From CAVUMR01 sp963742715 (GTDB lineage Bacteria; Actinomycetota; Actinomycetes; Mycobacteriales; Micromonosporaceae), in the NCBI GenBank assembly GCA_963742715.1, contig CAVUMR010000001.1, positions 1,633,744 through 1,697,743 on the forward strand: a stretch of 64,000 bases of DNA, in the 5' to 3' direction. Of the stretch, positions 8,823 through 19,213 are shown in pieces. Positions within the stretch are counted from its first letter, which is position 1; each line of letters opens with the position of its first letter. The notes under the pieces were generated by a model. It was not told the DNA's origin. It was given only the letters and a program-made list of their open reading frames with translations, and ran no database searches. Position numbers and translations under genes: made by a program.

Positions 8823-8979
8823 GGCCGTCCGCAATGGGCGGGATCGCCGTCGAAGGAACCGCCGACGTGGTCCCGCGGCAGCGAACCAGCTCGGGATCGG
8901 CGGGTTAGCCGGCGCCTGGTGGGTACCCGTCAGGTGACTGGCAACGCCGGACCTGGGTCCGGCCGGACGGAGGCACCGA

Positions 8980-9174
8980 ATGGGGATCACGGACAGGTTC
9001 AAGGACTTCACGGACAAGGCTCGCGAACTGGCGGCCGAGCACGCAGACCAGGTCGACCAAGGGGTCGAGAAGGCCGGTGACCTGGCTGACGAACGTACCG
9101 GCGGCCAGCACAGCGAGAAGATAGAGCAGGGTGTCGACAAGGCTCAGGACGCGCTGCGCAACTGGGCCGAGTAG
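8980..9174 (+). CDS. MT0933-like antitoxin family small protein
   Basis: 64 residues, all charged helix: MGITDRFKDFTDKARELAAE then repeated QVDQGVEKAGD / KIEQGVDKAQD units. This matches the actinobacterial MT0933-type (Rv0909) antitoxin family, whose founder pairs with toxin Rv0910. No partner toxin gene is adjacent: the next gene is convergent aromatic catabolism, so the antitoxin label may be only a family name here and the protein may be a stress-associated helical protein. CGGAGGC lies about eight bases before ATG 8980. It is monocistronic as far as the sequence shows. Confidence 0.7.
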   Translation: MGITDRFKDFTDKARELAAEHADQVDQGVEKAGDLADERTGGQHSEKIEQGVDKAQDALRNWAE

Positions 9175-9230
9175 GTTTTTCGCGGGCTGTGACTCAGCCG
9201 CGCCCGCCGCTAGCGCTCGACCCGCTGCGC

Positions 9231-11573
9231 CTACCGCGACGGGCGCCAGCGAGCGTGCCGGGTGCCGGGCGTACCGCTGCGGATCAGCTCGAGCCGTGGC
9301 TTCGGACCATCGGATCGGCCGGTCTGCGGCTTGCGGGAGCCGGCCTGGTACTGCACCGGCCAGTCGACCGGATAGTCCTGGTCGGCCGCGGCATGCAGTG
9401 TCCAGTGTGGATCGTAGAGGTGCGCCCGGCCGATCGCGCACAGGTCGGCGCGGCCGGCCAGCAGGATCGAGTTCACGTCGTCGTACGAGGAGATCGCTCC
9501 GACCGCGATCACGGTCACGTCCGGCACCTCGTTGCGGATCCGGTCCGCGTACGGCGTCTGGTACGACCGGCCGTAGGCGGGCCGCTCCGCCTTCAGCACC
9601 TGACCGGTCGACACGTCCACCGCGTCCACGCCGTGCGCGGCGAACGCGCGCGCGATCGCGACCGCGTCGTCCGCGTCGATTCCGCCGTCGTACCAGTCGG
9701 TCGCGGAGATGCGTACCGACATCGGCTTGTGCGCCGGCCACACCTGCCGGATCGCGTCGAACACCTCCAGCGGGTACCGCAGCCGGTTCTCCAACGAGCC
9801 GCCGTAGGAGTCCTCCCGCTGGTTGGACAGCGGCGAGATGAACGAGGACAGCAGGTACCCGTGCGCGCAGTGCAGTTCGAGCAGGTCGAAGCCGGCCTGT
9901 TCCGCCCGCCGGGCGGCGGCCACGAACTGCTCCCGGATCTCGTCCAGCTCGGCCGGCTCCAGTGCCCGCGGCGGGTGCGAACCCGGCCCGTACGGGATCG
10001 CCGACGGCCCGCACACCTCCCAGTTGCCGTCCGGCAGCGGCTCGTCGATGCCCTCCCACATCAGCCGGGTGGACCCCTTGCGGCCGGAGTGTCCTAACTG
10101 GACGCCGATCCTCGCCGGCGTGTACCGGTGTACGTAGTCGACGACGCGCTTCCAGGCCGCCTGCTGCGAGTCGGTGTACAGGCCGGTGCAGCCCGGGGTG
10201 ATCCGACCCTCCGGCGACACGCACACCATCTCGGTCAGTACCAGTCCGGCACCTCCGAGCGCCCGCGCGCCGAGGTGTACGAGGTGGAAGTCGGTCGGGT
10301 CGCCGTCCACTCCGGAGTACATGTCCATCGCGGACACCACGATCCGGTTGTCCAGCTCCAGGCCGCGCAGCCGGTACGGGTGGAACATCGGCGGCCGTGG
10401 CTCGAGCTGGCCGGCCGAGAACGCGAACCAGGTGTCGAGCCGGTCGAGGAACTCCGGATCCCGCAGCCGCAGGTTGTCGTAGGTGACCCGGCGGGATCGG
10501 GTGAGGATGTTGAACGCGAACTGCAGTGGGTGCTGGTGCGCGTACTGCCCGATGTTCTCGAACCATTCGAGGCTCGCCTGGGCGGCGCGCTGGGTGGAGA
10601 GCACCACGGGACGCCGCTCAGCCTCGTACGCGATGAGGGCTTCTGGGATGTCGGCGTGCTCGGACAGGCAGGCGGCGAGCGCCAGGGCGTCCTCCATGGC
10701 CAGCTTGGTCCCCGACCCGATGGAGAAGTGCGCGGTGTGCGCGGCGTCGCCGAGCAGCACCAGGTTCCCGTGCCGCCAGGTGCCGCAGCGCACCGTGGTG
10801 AAGTTGATCCACTTCGAGTTGTTGCCGACCAGCGAGTGACCGTCGAGCAGCTCGGCGAACAGCGACGCGCACCGGTCGATCGATGCCTGGTCGCTGTGCC
10901 CCGGCGGCAGGTCCCGGGCGGCGATCGAGTCGAACCCGGCCCGCTGCCACACCGAGTCGTGCATCTCCACGATCAGCGTCGAGCCGGTCCGGTCGTACGG
11001 GTACGCGTGCACCTGCATCGCGCCGTGCTCGGTCTGCTTGATCATGAAGGTGAACGCGTCGAACACCTTGTCGGTGCCGAGCCAGATGTACCGGCAGCGG
11101 CGGATCTCGTACTCCGGCCGGAACACGTCGGCGTACTTCGCGCGGGTCGCCGAGTTCACCCCGTCGGAGGCGACCACCAGGTCGTACTCGGCGCGCAGCT
11201 CGTCGATGGACGGCGCCTCGGTGCGGTACAGCACGGTCACGCCGAGCTCCTTGCAGCGTTGCTGCAGGATCCGCAGCAGCCGCACCCGGCTCGTCGCGGC
11301 GAAACCGTGGCCGCCGGAGGTGATGACCTCGCCGCGGTAGTGCACGTCGATGTCGTCCCAGCGGGCGAACCCGGTCGCCAGCTGCTCGAAGATCCGCCGG
11401 TCAGCGGTCTCGATGCCGCCCAGGGTCTCGTCCGAGAAGACCACCCCGAAGCCGAACGTGTCGTCCGGCGCGTTCCGCTCCCAGACGATGACCTCGCGTG
11501 TCGGGTCGAGCTGTTTCGCCAGCGCGGCGAAGTACAGGCCGCCCGGCCCGCCGCCGATGATCGCGATCCGCAC
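9231..11573 (-). CDS. Bifunctional aromatic acyl-CoA hydroxylase/oxidoreductase (salicylyl-CoA 5-hydroxylase or 2-aminobenzoyl-CoA monooxygenase type)
   Basis: 780 residues from GTG 11573, chosen because it lies 16 bases after the ligase stop with GGTGGGGGA upstream; the longer frame to 11618 would overlap the ligase gene. Residues 1-380 are an FAD monooxygenase (IAIIGGGPGGLYFA; GDAAHTAHFSIGSGTKLAMED). Residues about 395-760 are an old yellow enzyme domain (LGHSGRKG, CAHGYLLSSFISPLSNQR). This fusion is known in salicylyl-CoA 5-hydroxylase of Streptomyces and in 2-aminobenzoyl-CoA monooxygenase/reductase, where hydroxylation and ring reduction are combined. With a neighbouring CoA ligase and a RidA gene, the anthranilate version is favoured, but substrate cannot be settled from sequence alone. 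Confidence 0.85.
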   Translation of the reverse strand: MRIAIIGGGPGGLYFAALAKQLDPTREVIVWERNAPDDTFGFGVVFSDETLGGIETADRRIFEQLATGFARWDDIDVHYRGEVITSGGHGFAATSRVRLLRILQQRCKELGVTVLYRTEAPSIDELRAEYDLVVASDGVNSATRAKYADVFRPEYEIRRCRYIWLGTDKVFDAFTFMIKQTEHGAMQVHAYPYDRTGSTLIVEMHDSVWQRAGFDSIAARDLPPGHSDQASIDRCASLFAELLDGHSLVGNNSKWINFTTVRCGTWRHGNLVLLGDAAHTAHFSIGSGTKLAMEDALALAACLSEHADIPEALIAYEAERRPVVLSTQRAAQASLEWFENIGQYAHQHPLQFAFNILTRSRRVTYDNLRLRDPEFLDRLDTWFAFSAGQLEPRPPMFHPYRLRGLELDNRIVVSAMDMYSGVDGDPTDFHLVHLGARALGGAGLVLTEMVCVSPEGRITPGCTGLYTDSQQAAWKRVVDYVHRYTPARIGVQLGHSGRKGSTRLMWEGIDEPLPDGNWEVCGPSAIPYGPGSHPPRALEPAELDEIREQFVAAARRAEQAGFDLLELHCAHGYLLSSFISPLSNQREDSYGGSLENRLRYPLEVFDAIRQVWPAHKPMSVRISATDWYDGGIDADDAVAIARAFAAHGVDAVDVSTGQVLKAERPAYGRSYQTPYADRIRNEVPDVTVIAVGAISSYDDVNSILLAGRADLCAIGRAHLYDPHWTLHAAADQDYPVDWPVQYQAGSRKPQTGRSDGPKPRLELIRSGTPGTRHARWRPSR

Positions 11574-11589
11574 GGGGTCCCCCACCTCG

Positions 11590-13341
11590 CTATTCCGCCG
11601 CGGCGCCCGGTTCCGCACCGGGCGCGGGCTGCGCGGCTCCTGGGTTGGCGGCTCCTGGCGTGGCGGCTCCTGGGTTGGCGGCTCCTGGCGTGGCGGCTCC
11701 AGGGGTGGCCATCTCGCCGGGCGCAGGCCGCGCGGCGAGTTCGCGCAGGCGGTAGCGCTGGACCTTGCCGGTACTGGTACGCGGCAGCGCGGTCAGGAAC
11801 TCGATCGCCCGCGGGCACTTGTACGGGGCGATCTCCCGCTTGCAGTGGTCGCGCAACTCGTCTGTGAGCTGTGTGGCCCGCACCGGATCGGCGACCTGAT
11901 CTCCGCGCAGCACCACGTACGCCCGCACGGTCATCGTCCGCTCCGGATCGGGCGCGCCGATCACCGCGCACTCGACCACGTCCGGGTGCTTGAGCAGCGC
12001 CTGTTCCACCTCAGGACCAGCGATGTTGTACCCGGCGGAGATGATCATGTCGTCGCTGCGGGCCTGGTACCAGAAGTAGCCGTCGGCGTCGCGCAGGTAC
12101 GTGTCGCCGGTGAAGTTCCAGCCGTTGCGCACGTACTGCTGCTGGCGCGGGTCGGACAGGTACCGGCAGCCGGTCGGCCCCCGTACCGCGAGGTTGCCCA
12201 GCTCGCCGTCGGGTACCGGCTTGCCGTCGTCGTCGAGCACTGCGGCCGTGTAGCCCGGCACGGCGGTACCGGTGGAGCCGGGCCGGATCGCGTTTTCGGT
12301 TGCCGAGATGAAGATGTGCAACATCTCGGTCGAGCCGATGCCGTCGATGATCTCCAGCCCGGTGACCTCGCGGAACGACTCCCAGGTGGCCTTGGGCAGC
12401 GGTTCCCCGGCCGACACGCACTGCCGCAGCTCTGGCAGCGGCCGCAGGGCCAGCTCGGGCACCATCGCCCGGTACGCGGTCGGCGCGGTGAACACCGTGG
12501 TCACCCGGTGTTCGGCCATCGCCGGCAGCAGGATGTCCGGGGTCGCCTTCTCCAGCAGCAGCGTGGCCGCACCCGCGTGCAGCGGGAAGACGAGCAGCCC
12601 GCCGAGCCCGAACGTGAAGCCGAGCGGCGGGCTGCCGACGAACAGGTCGTCCGGTCGGGGGCGGAGCACGTACCGGGAGAAGGTGTCCGCCACCGCGAGC
12701 AGATCGCGGTGGAAGTGCATGGTCGCCTTGGGGCGGCCGGTGGTACCCGAGGTGAACGCGAGCATCGCCACGTCGTCGGCTGCCGTCGGTACGTCGGTGA
12801 ACTCGGTCGACTTGGTCGCCGCCCGGTTGAGCAGGTCGTCCGCCCCGCCGCCGCCCCACGCCACCATCGGCGCGATGTCGGCCGCCGCCAGGTCTTCGGC
12901 GAACCGGTGGTCGCACAGCGACATGCTGATCCCGGCGATCTCGCCGATCGTGCGCAGCTCCGACTCGCGCAGCATCGCCATCGTGGTGACCGCGACCCCG
13001 CCGGCCTTGAGCACGGCGAACCAGCACGCCGCGAGCCACGGGCTGTTCGGCGCGCGCAGCAGCACCCGGTTGCCGGTCACCAGGCCGAGGTCGTCGACCA
13101 GCACCCGGGCGACCTGGTTCGCTCGCGACTCCAGCTCGGCGTACGTCCACGTCTCGGTCGGGGACAGCAGGCAGCGCCGGTCCTTGCGCACCGCCGGCCC
13201 GTTGAGCAGCGCGGTGGCCGCGTTGAGTTGCCGGGGGTACTTGAGCTCCGGCAGCGTGAACTGCAGGTCGGGCCACTGGTCGGCGGGTGGGAGATGGTCA
13301 CGGGCGAACGGGTCTTCGTACGCCGAGGGCGAGAGCTCCAT
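11590..13341 (-). CDS. Aromatic acid-CoA ligase (2-aminobenzoate-CoA ligase type)
   Basis: 583 residues. An acyl-adenylate ligase that would activate anthranilate or salicylate with ATP and CoA for the downstream hydroxylase. Seen motifs: LAFTSGTTGRPKAT (phosphate loop), IGSTEM, NFTGDTYLRDADGYFWYQAR and the catalytic-lysine tail LPRTSTGKVQRY. The N-terminal SAYEDPFARDHLPPADQWPD is typical of 2-aminobenzoate-CoA ligases. The last 40 residues are an unusual low-complexity tail of TPGAA/NPGAA pentapeptides encoded by a tandem DNA repeat. Likely transcribed with the hydroxylase, 16 bases downstream, and divergently from the PaaX-type regulator. Confidence 0.85.
   Translation of the reverse strand: MELSPSAYEDPFARDHLPPADQWPDLQFTLPELKYPRQLNAATALLNGPAVRKDRRCLLSPTETWTYAELESRANQVARVLVDDLGLVTGNRVLLRAPNSPWLAACWFAVLKAGGVAVTTMAMLRESELRTIGEIAGISMSLCDHRFAEDLAAADIAPMVAWGGGGADDLLNRAATKSTEFTDVPTAADDVAMLAFTSGTTGRPKATMHFHRDLLAVADTFSRYVLRPRPDDLFVGSPPLGFTFGLGGLLVFPLHAGAATLLLEKATPDILLPAMAEHRVTTVFTAPTAYRAMVPELALRPLPELRQCVSAGEPLPKATWESFREVTGLEIIDGIGSTEMLHIFISATENAIRPGSTGTAVPGYTAAVLDDDGKPVPDGELGNLAVRGPTGCRYLSDPRQQQYVRNGWNFTGDTYLRDADGYFWYQARSDDMIISAGYNIAGPEVEQALLKHPDVVECAVIGAPDPERTMTVRAYVVLRGDQVADPVRATQLTDELRDHCKREIAPYKCPRAIEFLTALPRTSTGKVQRYRLRELAARPAPGEMATPGAATPGAANPGAATPGAANPGAAQPAPGAEPGAAAE
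11641..11715. repeat. 15/30-base tandem repeat inside the ligase gene
   Basis: About five copies of a 15-base unit alternate between GGCGTGGCGGCTCCT and GGGTTGGCGGCTCCT, so a 30-base superunit also repeats. On the coding strand they give alternating TPGAA and NPGAA pentapeptides at the enzyme's C-terminus. The near identity points to recent slippage. Confidence 0.85.
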
Positions 13342-13431
13342 GGCGACTCCTTCGTGAGGAGTGCGTGCGCCGCCTTGCGCTGGCCGGCGGCTCTTGTGGC
13401 CAGTATGCCGCGCTTGTGACGGTAGTCAATG

Positions 13432-13448
13432 GAACGCAAGTCTCGTTC
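13432..13448. promoter_or_regulatory. Candidate PaaX-type operator in the divergent promoter
   Basis: GAACG-CAAGTCT-CGTTC is an inverted repeat with seven-base spacer located between the divergent ligase and regulator genes, 62 bases before the regulator start. The position suits an aromatic-CoA-responsive repressor site. Confidence 0.4.
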
Positions 13449-13513
13449 GGCGGCGCTCTGGTCGCGGGTTCTTGGGTGGTCGCGCGACTCCCCGGGCGGC
13501 CTATCGTGTTGTG

Positions 13514-14362
13514 GTGACGACCGTCAGGACAGCGACCGCCGCCGCGGGCGGGCTCCGCGAGCCGCAGCCGCGCTCGCTGATCGTCACCATCTACGGGTTG
13601 TACGCGCGGGCAGCCGACGGTTTCCTGCCGGTATCCGGGCTGGTCCGGCTGCTGGCCGACCTCGGCGTGGACGAGCCGGCGGTACGGTCGGCGGTTTCCC
13701 GGCTCAAGCAACGGGGCCTCATCTCGCCGCGCCGGCTTTCCGGGACGGCCGGCTATGCGCTCTCACCGGCTGGTCGGGACGTACTGCGCGACGGAGACGA
13801 GCGAATCTTCCACCCGCGCCGCGCGACCCTCGCCGACGGCTGGTTGCTCGCGGTCTTCTCGGTACCGGAGTCCGAGCGCAGCAAGCGGCACCAGTTGCGG
13901 TCCCGGCTCGCCTGGCTCGGCTTCGGTACCACCGCGCCGGGCGTCTGGATCGCACCCGCGCACCTGTACGAGCCGACCCGGGCCGCGCTGGATCGGCTCG
14001 GGCTCGACGGGTACGTCAACCTGTTCCGCGCGGACTATCTCGCCTTCGCGGACCTGCGTACCGCGGTCACGTCCTGGTGGGACCTGGACGGGCTGCGCCG
14101 GTGGTACGACGAGTTCATCGCCTCGTACCAGCCGGTGCTGTCGTCCTGGCGTGCCGCTCCCGGGCCGGACGTGGCCGCGTTCGCCGACTGGGTACGCGCG
14201 CTCACCGCGTGGCGGCGGCTGCCGTACCTCGACCCCGGCCTGCCGGCCGAGCTGCTCCCGCCGGACTGGCCGGCGTCCCGCGCCGTCGACCTCTTCCACG
14301 CGTTGCAGGCCGCGCTGGAAGCCTCGGCCCGCCGCCACGTCACCGCGGTCCTGTCCCGCTGA
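13514..14362 (+). CDS. PaaX-family transcriptional regulator
   Basis: 282 residues. PaaX proteins are repressors of phenylacetate and other CoA-dependent aromatic pathways that release DNA when they bind the aryl-CoA. Here an N-terminal winged helix (LIVTIYGLYARAADG; VRSAVSRLKQRGLISPRR) precedes the PaaX central and C-terminal domains (GWLLAVFSVPESERSKRHQLR; APGVWIAPAHLY). It is divergent from the ligase-hydroxylase pair and probably controls it. The GTG at 13514 sits six bases after TATCGT (13502-13507), the spacing of a leaderless transcript; GTG 13511 is an alternative and no Shine-Dalgarno is seen. Confidence 0.85.
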   Translation: MTTVRTATAAAGGLREPQPRSLIVTIYGLYARAADGFLPVSGLVRLLADLGVDEPAVRSAVSRLKQRGLISPRRLSGTAGYALSPAGRDVLRDGDERIFHPRRATLADGWLLAVFSVPESERSKRHQLRSRLAWLGFGTTAPGVWIAPAHLYEPTRAALDRLGLDGYVNLFRADYLAFADLRTAVTSWWDLDGLRRWYDEFIASYQPVLSSWRAAPGPDVAAFADWVRALTAWRRLPYLDPGLPAELLPPDWPASRAVDLFHALQAALEASARRHVTAVLSR

Positions 14363-14411
14363 CCCACCCACCAAGCGCTCGCGTGGTGTGGGACTGCGGC
14401 GGCCAGGGGGG

Positions 14412-14879
14412 TCAGGGGATGGCGGCGACGCCTTCGAGTTCGACCAGGGCGCGCTCGTCCCACAGTTGGGAGACGCCGATGCCGGCCATGGCCGGGTACT
14501 CGCGCCCGACCAGCATCCGCCACACCGCGCCGATCTCGCGCGCGTGGGCACGGTAGTCGGTCAGGTCGGTGGCGTACACGCGCACCTGTACCAACTGATC
14601 CGGGCGTCCGCCGGCCGCGCGCAGGGCGATGAGCAGGTTGGACAGTGCCTGCTGGAACTGCTCCACCACGGTGTCGCCGACGATCTCGCCGGCGGCGTCC
14701 TGGGCGGTCTGGCCGGCGAGGAACACCAGCTTTCCGGTCGCCACCACCGCGTGCGAGAAGCCGGACGGCCGGGGCAGCTCCGGCGGGTTGACCCGCTCCG
14801 GTCCAGGGGACTCCCTGCGCCGGTCGGCCGGGGTGGCCTCGTCCCGGGAAGCGCGCCGGGCTGCCCACAGCGAGCTCAT
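14412..14879 (-). CDS. RidA/YjgF-family enamine/imine deaminase
   Basis: 155 residues. The RidA fold begins near residue 28 (NPPELPRPSGFSHAVVATGKLVFLAGQTAQD) and continues to VYATDLTDYRAHAREIG and MAGIGVSQLWDERALVELEGVA. RidA proteins hydrolyse reactive enamine or imine intermediates; homologues sit in 2-aminobenzoyl-CoA clusters, where the ring amino group must be removed after dearomatization. The extra N-terminal 25 residues are Arg/Glu-rich. The usual substrate arginine is replaced in this region by a different context (VRVYAT), so specificity is uncertain. ATG 14879 overlaps the SDR stop as ATGA, indicating translational coupling. Confidence 0.85.
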   Translation of the reverse strand: MSSLWAARRASRDEATPADRRRESPGPERVNPPELPRPSGFSHAVVATGKLVFLAGQTAQDAAGEIVGDTVVEQFQQALSNLLIALRAAGGRPDQLVQVRVYATDLTDYRAHAREIGAVWRMLVGREYPAMAGIGVSQLWDERALVELEGVAAIP

Positions 14880-15631
14880 GACTGGATCGCCCCGCCGTCG
14901 ATGCTGATGCTCTGCCCGGTGAACGCCGCGTTGCCCACGCAGAACATGACCGCGGACACCACCTCGTCCACGGTCACCAGTCGCCCGATCGGCTGCTTGT
15001 CCTCGAGGATCTTGCGGGCCACGTCAGCGCTGCGGCCGGTGGTACGCACGATGATGTCCACGGTGCCGTCGGTCATCGGGGTGTCGACGTACGCCGGGCA
15101 GATCGCGTTCACGGTCACCCCGGTCTTGACCAGCTCGGCCGATGCCGACCGGACGAGCCCGAGCACACCGTGCTTGGCGGCGGTGTACGCGGCGATGTAC
15201 GGCTCGCCCCGCTTGGAGGCCATGGACGCGAGTACGACGATCCGGCCGTACCCGCGCTCGACCATCCCGGGTACCGCCCGGCGTACACACCGGAACGGCG
15301 CGGTCAGGTTCAGGTCGAGCATGTACTGCCAGTCGGCGTCGGTGATCTTGTGTACCGGCGCGGAGGTGCCGGCACCGGCGTTGGCGACCAGTACGTCCAC
15401 CCCGCCCAGTTCGGACTCGACCGTGTCGTACAGCCGCTCGATCTGCTCGGGATCGGTCATGTCCGCTGGTACGACGAGGGTCTCGCCGGGGCACAGCCCG
15501 GCCGTCTCGGCGAGTTCGTCGGCGTTGCGTGCGGTCAGCGCGACCTGGTGGCCGGCCTTGGACAGCTCGACCGCCACGCCACGGCCGATGCCACGGCCGG
15601 CGCCGGTCACCAGCGCAATCGGTGCAGACAT
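14876..15631 (-). CDS. Short-chain dehydrogenase/reductase (3-hydroxyacyl-type)
   Basis: 251 residues, classical SDR. Cofactor motif TGAGRGIG near residues 9-16, NAG at about 84-86, catalytic Ser in VLASMAS and YTAAK for Tyr and Lys; C-terminus GQSISIDGGAIQS. The sequence resembles 3-hydroxybutyrate/3-hydroxyacyl dehydrogenases. In this cluster it could oxidise a ring or acyl hydroxyl in the beta-oxidation-like phase of aryl-CoA breakdown; this is inferred from position. The gene precedes and overlaps RidA by four bases, and both converge on the PaaX regulator. No hydratase or thiolase is present here, so further pathway genes must lie elsewhere. Confidence 0.88.
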   Translation of the reverse strand: MSAPIALVTGAGRGIGRGVAVELSKAGHQVALTARNADELAETAGLCPGETLVVPADMTDPEQIERLYDTVESELGGVDVLVANAGAGTSAPVHKITDADWQYMLDLNLTAPFRCVRRAVPGMVERGYGRIVVLASMASKRGEPYIAAYTAAKHGVLGLVRSASAELVKTGVTVNAICPAYVDTPMTDGTVDIIVRTTGRSADVARKILEDKQPIGRLVTVDEVVSAVMFCVGNAAFTGQSISIDGGAIQS

Positions 15632-15695
15632 GGCTCGACCCTAACGGCCGGCCACGGCCGCTGGAACGTGCGCGACGCGCCCGCCCCGCCGGGCG

Positions 15696-15761
15696 GAGCA
15701 ACGCGGCCGCCCCCAGCGGAGCAACGCGCCGGCCCGGCCGAGCAACGCGGCCGCCCCCAGC
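15696..15761. repeat. 22-base direct repeat in the clpB upstream region
   Basis: GAGCAACGCGGCCGCCCCCAGC plus flanks occurs at 15696-15717 and 15740-15761, with a partial third copy after it. The spacing is 44 bases start to start. No function is apparent. Confidence 0.6.
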
Positions 15762-15817
15762 AGAGCAGCGCGGCCCTCGACGAAGGGCGCAACCCGGACC
15801 GGCACCGGCGATCTCGA

Positions 15818-15838
15818 CTTGAGCGGAATAGACTCAAG
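15818..15838. promoter_or_regulatory. HAIR operator (HspR site) upstream of clpB
   Basis: CTTGAGC-GGAATAG-ACTCAAG is a near-perfect HAIR with the exact seven-base spacer, 56 bases before the clpB start. It places clpB under the same HspR control as the dnaK operon. Confidence 0.9.
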
Positions 15839-15893
15839 TTTGGGCCGGTTCAGTTCAGAAGACGCGCGCACGACCAGGAGTAACGAGGAGCCG

Positions 15894-18495
<2,602 letters not shown>

Positions 18496-18504
18496 GGGGC
18501 GCCG

Positions 18505-18541
18505 CAGGGCCGTCGCGACCAGCACATTCGCGGCGGCCCTG
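18505..18541 (+). terminator. Possible terminator after clpB
   Basis: CAGGGCCG (18505-18512) and CGGCCCTG (18534-18541) form an eight-base-pair stem with a 21-base loop, just after the clpB stop. No T-run follows. Confidence 0.4.
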
Positions 18542-18556
18542 GGTAGCATCGAGGGC

Positions 18557-18934
18557 ATGGAATCGACCGCGGACGATCGATCCGGCGCGACCGGCGACAG
18601 GCTGGCCGGGGCGCTCAGTGAACTGTCCCGCGCGGAGGTCGTCGCCTTCGGCGGGGTCGGGTTCGCCGGGCAACTGCTGCCGGTCACGGCCGCCTTCCAG
18701 GAAGTGCGCGCGGCCGGCGCCGGGGCGAGGCCCGAGGTCGAGGCACTGCTCGACCAGGCAACCCCGGAGGGGAAGGTGTACGCCGCGACGCTGCTCGCCG
18801 AGCTCGACCCCGCTGCCGGCGAGTCGGCGTGGCGGCGGTTGGCCGGTGAGCCGGCCGAGGTGAACACGTTCACCGGGTGCCTGCGCGCGACCACCCCGCT
18901 GGCCGAGTACGCCCGGGCACGCCTGGCCGGCTGA
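18557..18934 (+). CDS. Small hypothetical protein, HEAT-like helical
   Basis: 125 residues, Ala/Glu-rich and mostly helical. I do not recognise a named family. The order of short helices (LLDQATPEGKVYAATLLAELD, GESAWRRLAGEP) is reminiscent of a HEAT-like or scaffold protein conserved in actinobacteria next to chaperone genes. It has no signal peptide, Cys pair or catalytic motif. The ATG at 18557 is preceded by CGAGGG only three bases away, a poor ribosome site. It follows clpB by 61 bases with a candidate terminator between, so co-expression is uncertain. Confidence 0.55.
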   Translation: MESTADDRSGATGDRLAGALSELSRAEVVAFGGVGFAGQLLPVTAAFQEVRAAGAGARPEVEALLDQATPEGKVYAATLLAELDPAAGESAWRRLAGEPAEVNTFTGCLRATTPLAEYARARLAG

Positions 18935-18938
18935 GCCT

Positions 18939-19061
18939 GTCGGGGCCACCGGCGTCCGCCGAAGGGGCTTGTCGATGGCCACCGGCGTCCGCCGAACGGG
19001 GCTGTCGAGGGCCACCGGCGTACGCCGAACGGCGCTTGTCGAGGGCCGCCGGTGGCTGTCC
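18939..19061. repeat. Imperfect tandem repeat, about 33 bases, 3.5 copies
   Basis: Units start at 18939, 18971, 19004 and 19038 with GTCG, then GGCCACCGGCGT and CGCCGAA. The last copy is partial and degenerate. The array fills most of the gap between the small hypothetical gene and the membrane protein gene; no coding potential is evident. Confidence 0.8.
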
Positions 19062-19087
19062 GGCCGGCGCGGTAAACAGTGCTACCT

Positions 19088-19104
19088 TCCGAACATTGTT
19101 CGGA
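19088..19104. promoter_or_regulatory. Perfect palindrome TCCGAAC-ATT-GTTCGGA
   Basis: Seven-base arms around three bases, 110 bases before the membrane protein start. It resembles a TetR-type operator. The actinobacterial LexA box has a four-base spacer (CGAAC-N4-GTTCG), so this is not a canonical SOS box. Confidence 0.5.
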
Positions 19105-19213
19105 TCATCGCAAACGTCCGATATCGCAAGTAGTGCCCGCCGGTGCTTCGCGGTCCCCGCGTACGCCTGGTCGGGCACGACCCTGTCGGGGCCGATCCCG
19201 GTATGGAGGCACG

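Noticed and set aside
9176..9205. Terminator between the antitoxin-like gene and the hydroxylase
   Set aside because: Stem is bulged and the T-run is on the wrong side for either transcription direction.
11573..11618. Longer start of the bifunctional hydroxylase at 11618
   Set aside because: It would overlap the ligase gene, adds an Arg-rich non-conserved stretch, and the GTG at 11573 has a good ribosome site.
18939..19061. CRISPR array
   Set aside because: Units are contiguous imperfect tandem repeats with no unique spacers and no cas genes.
19088..19104. LexA/SOS box
   Set aside because: Arms resemble the box, but the spacer is three bases instead of four.
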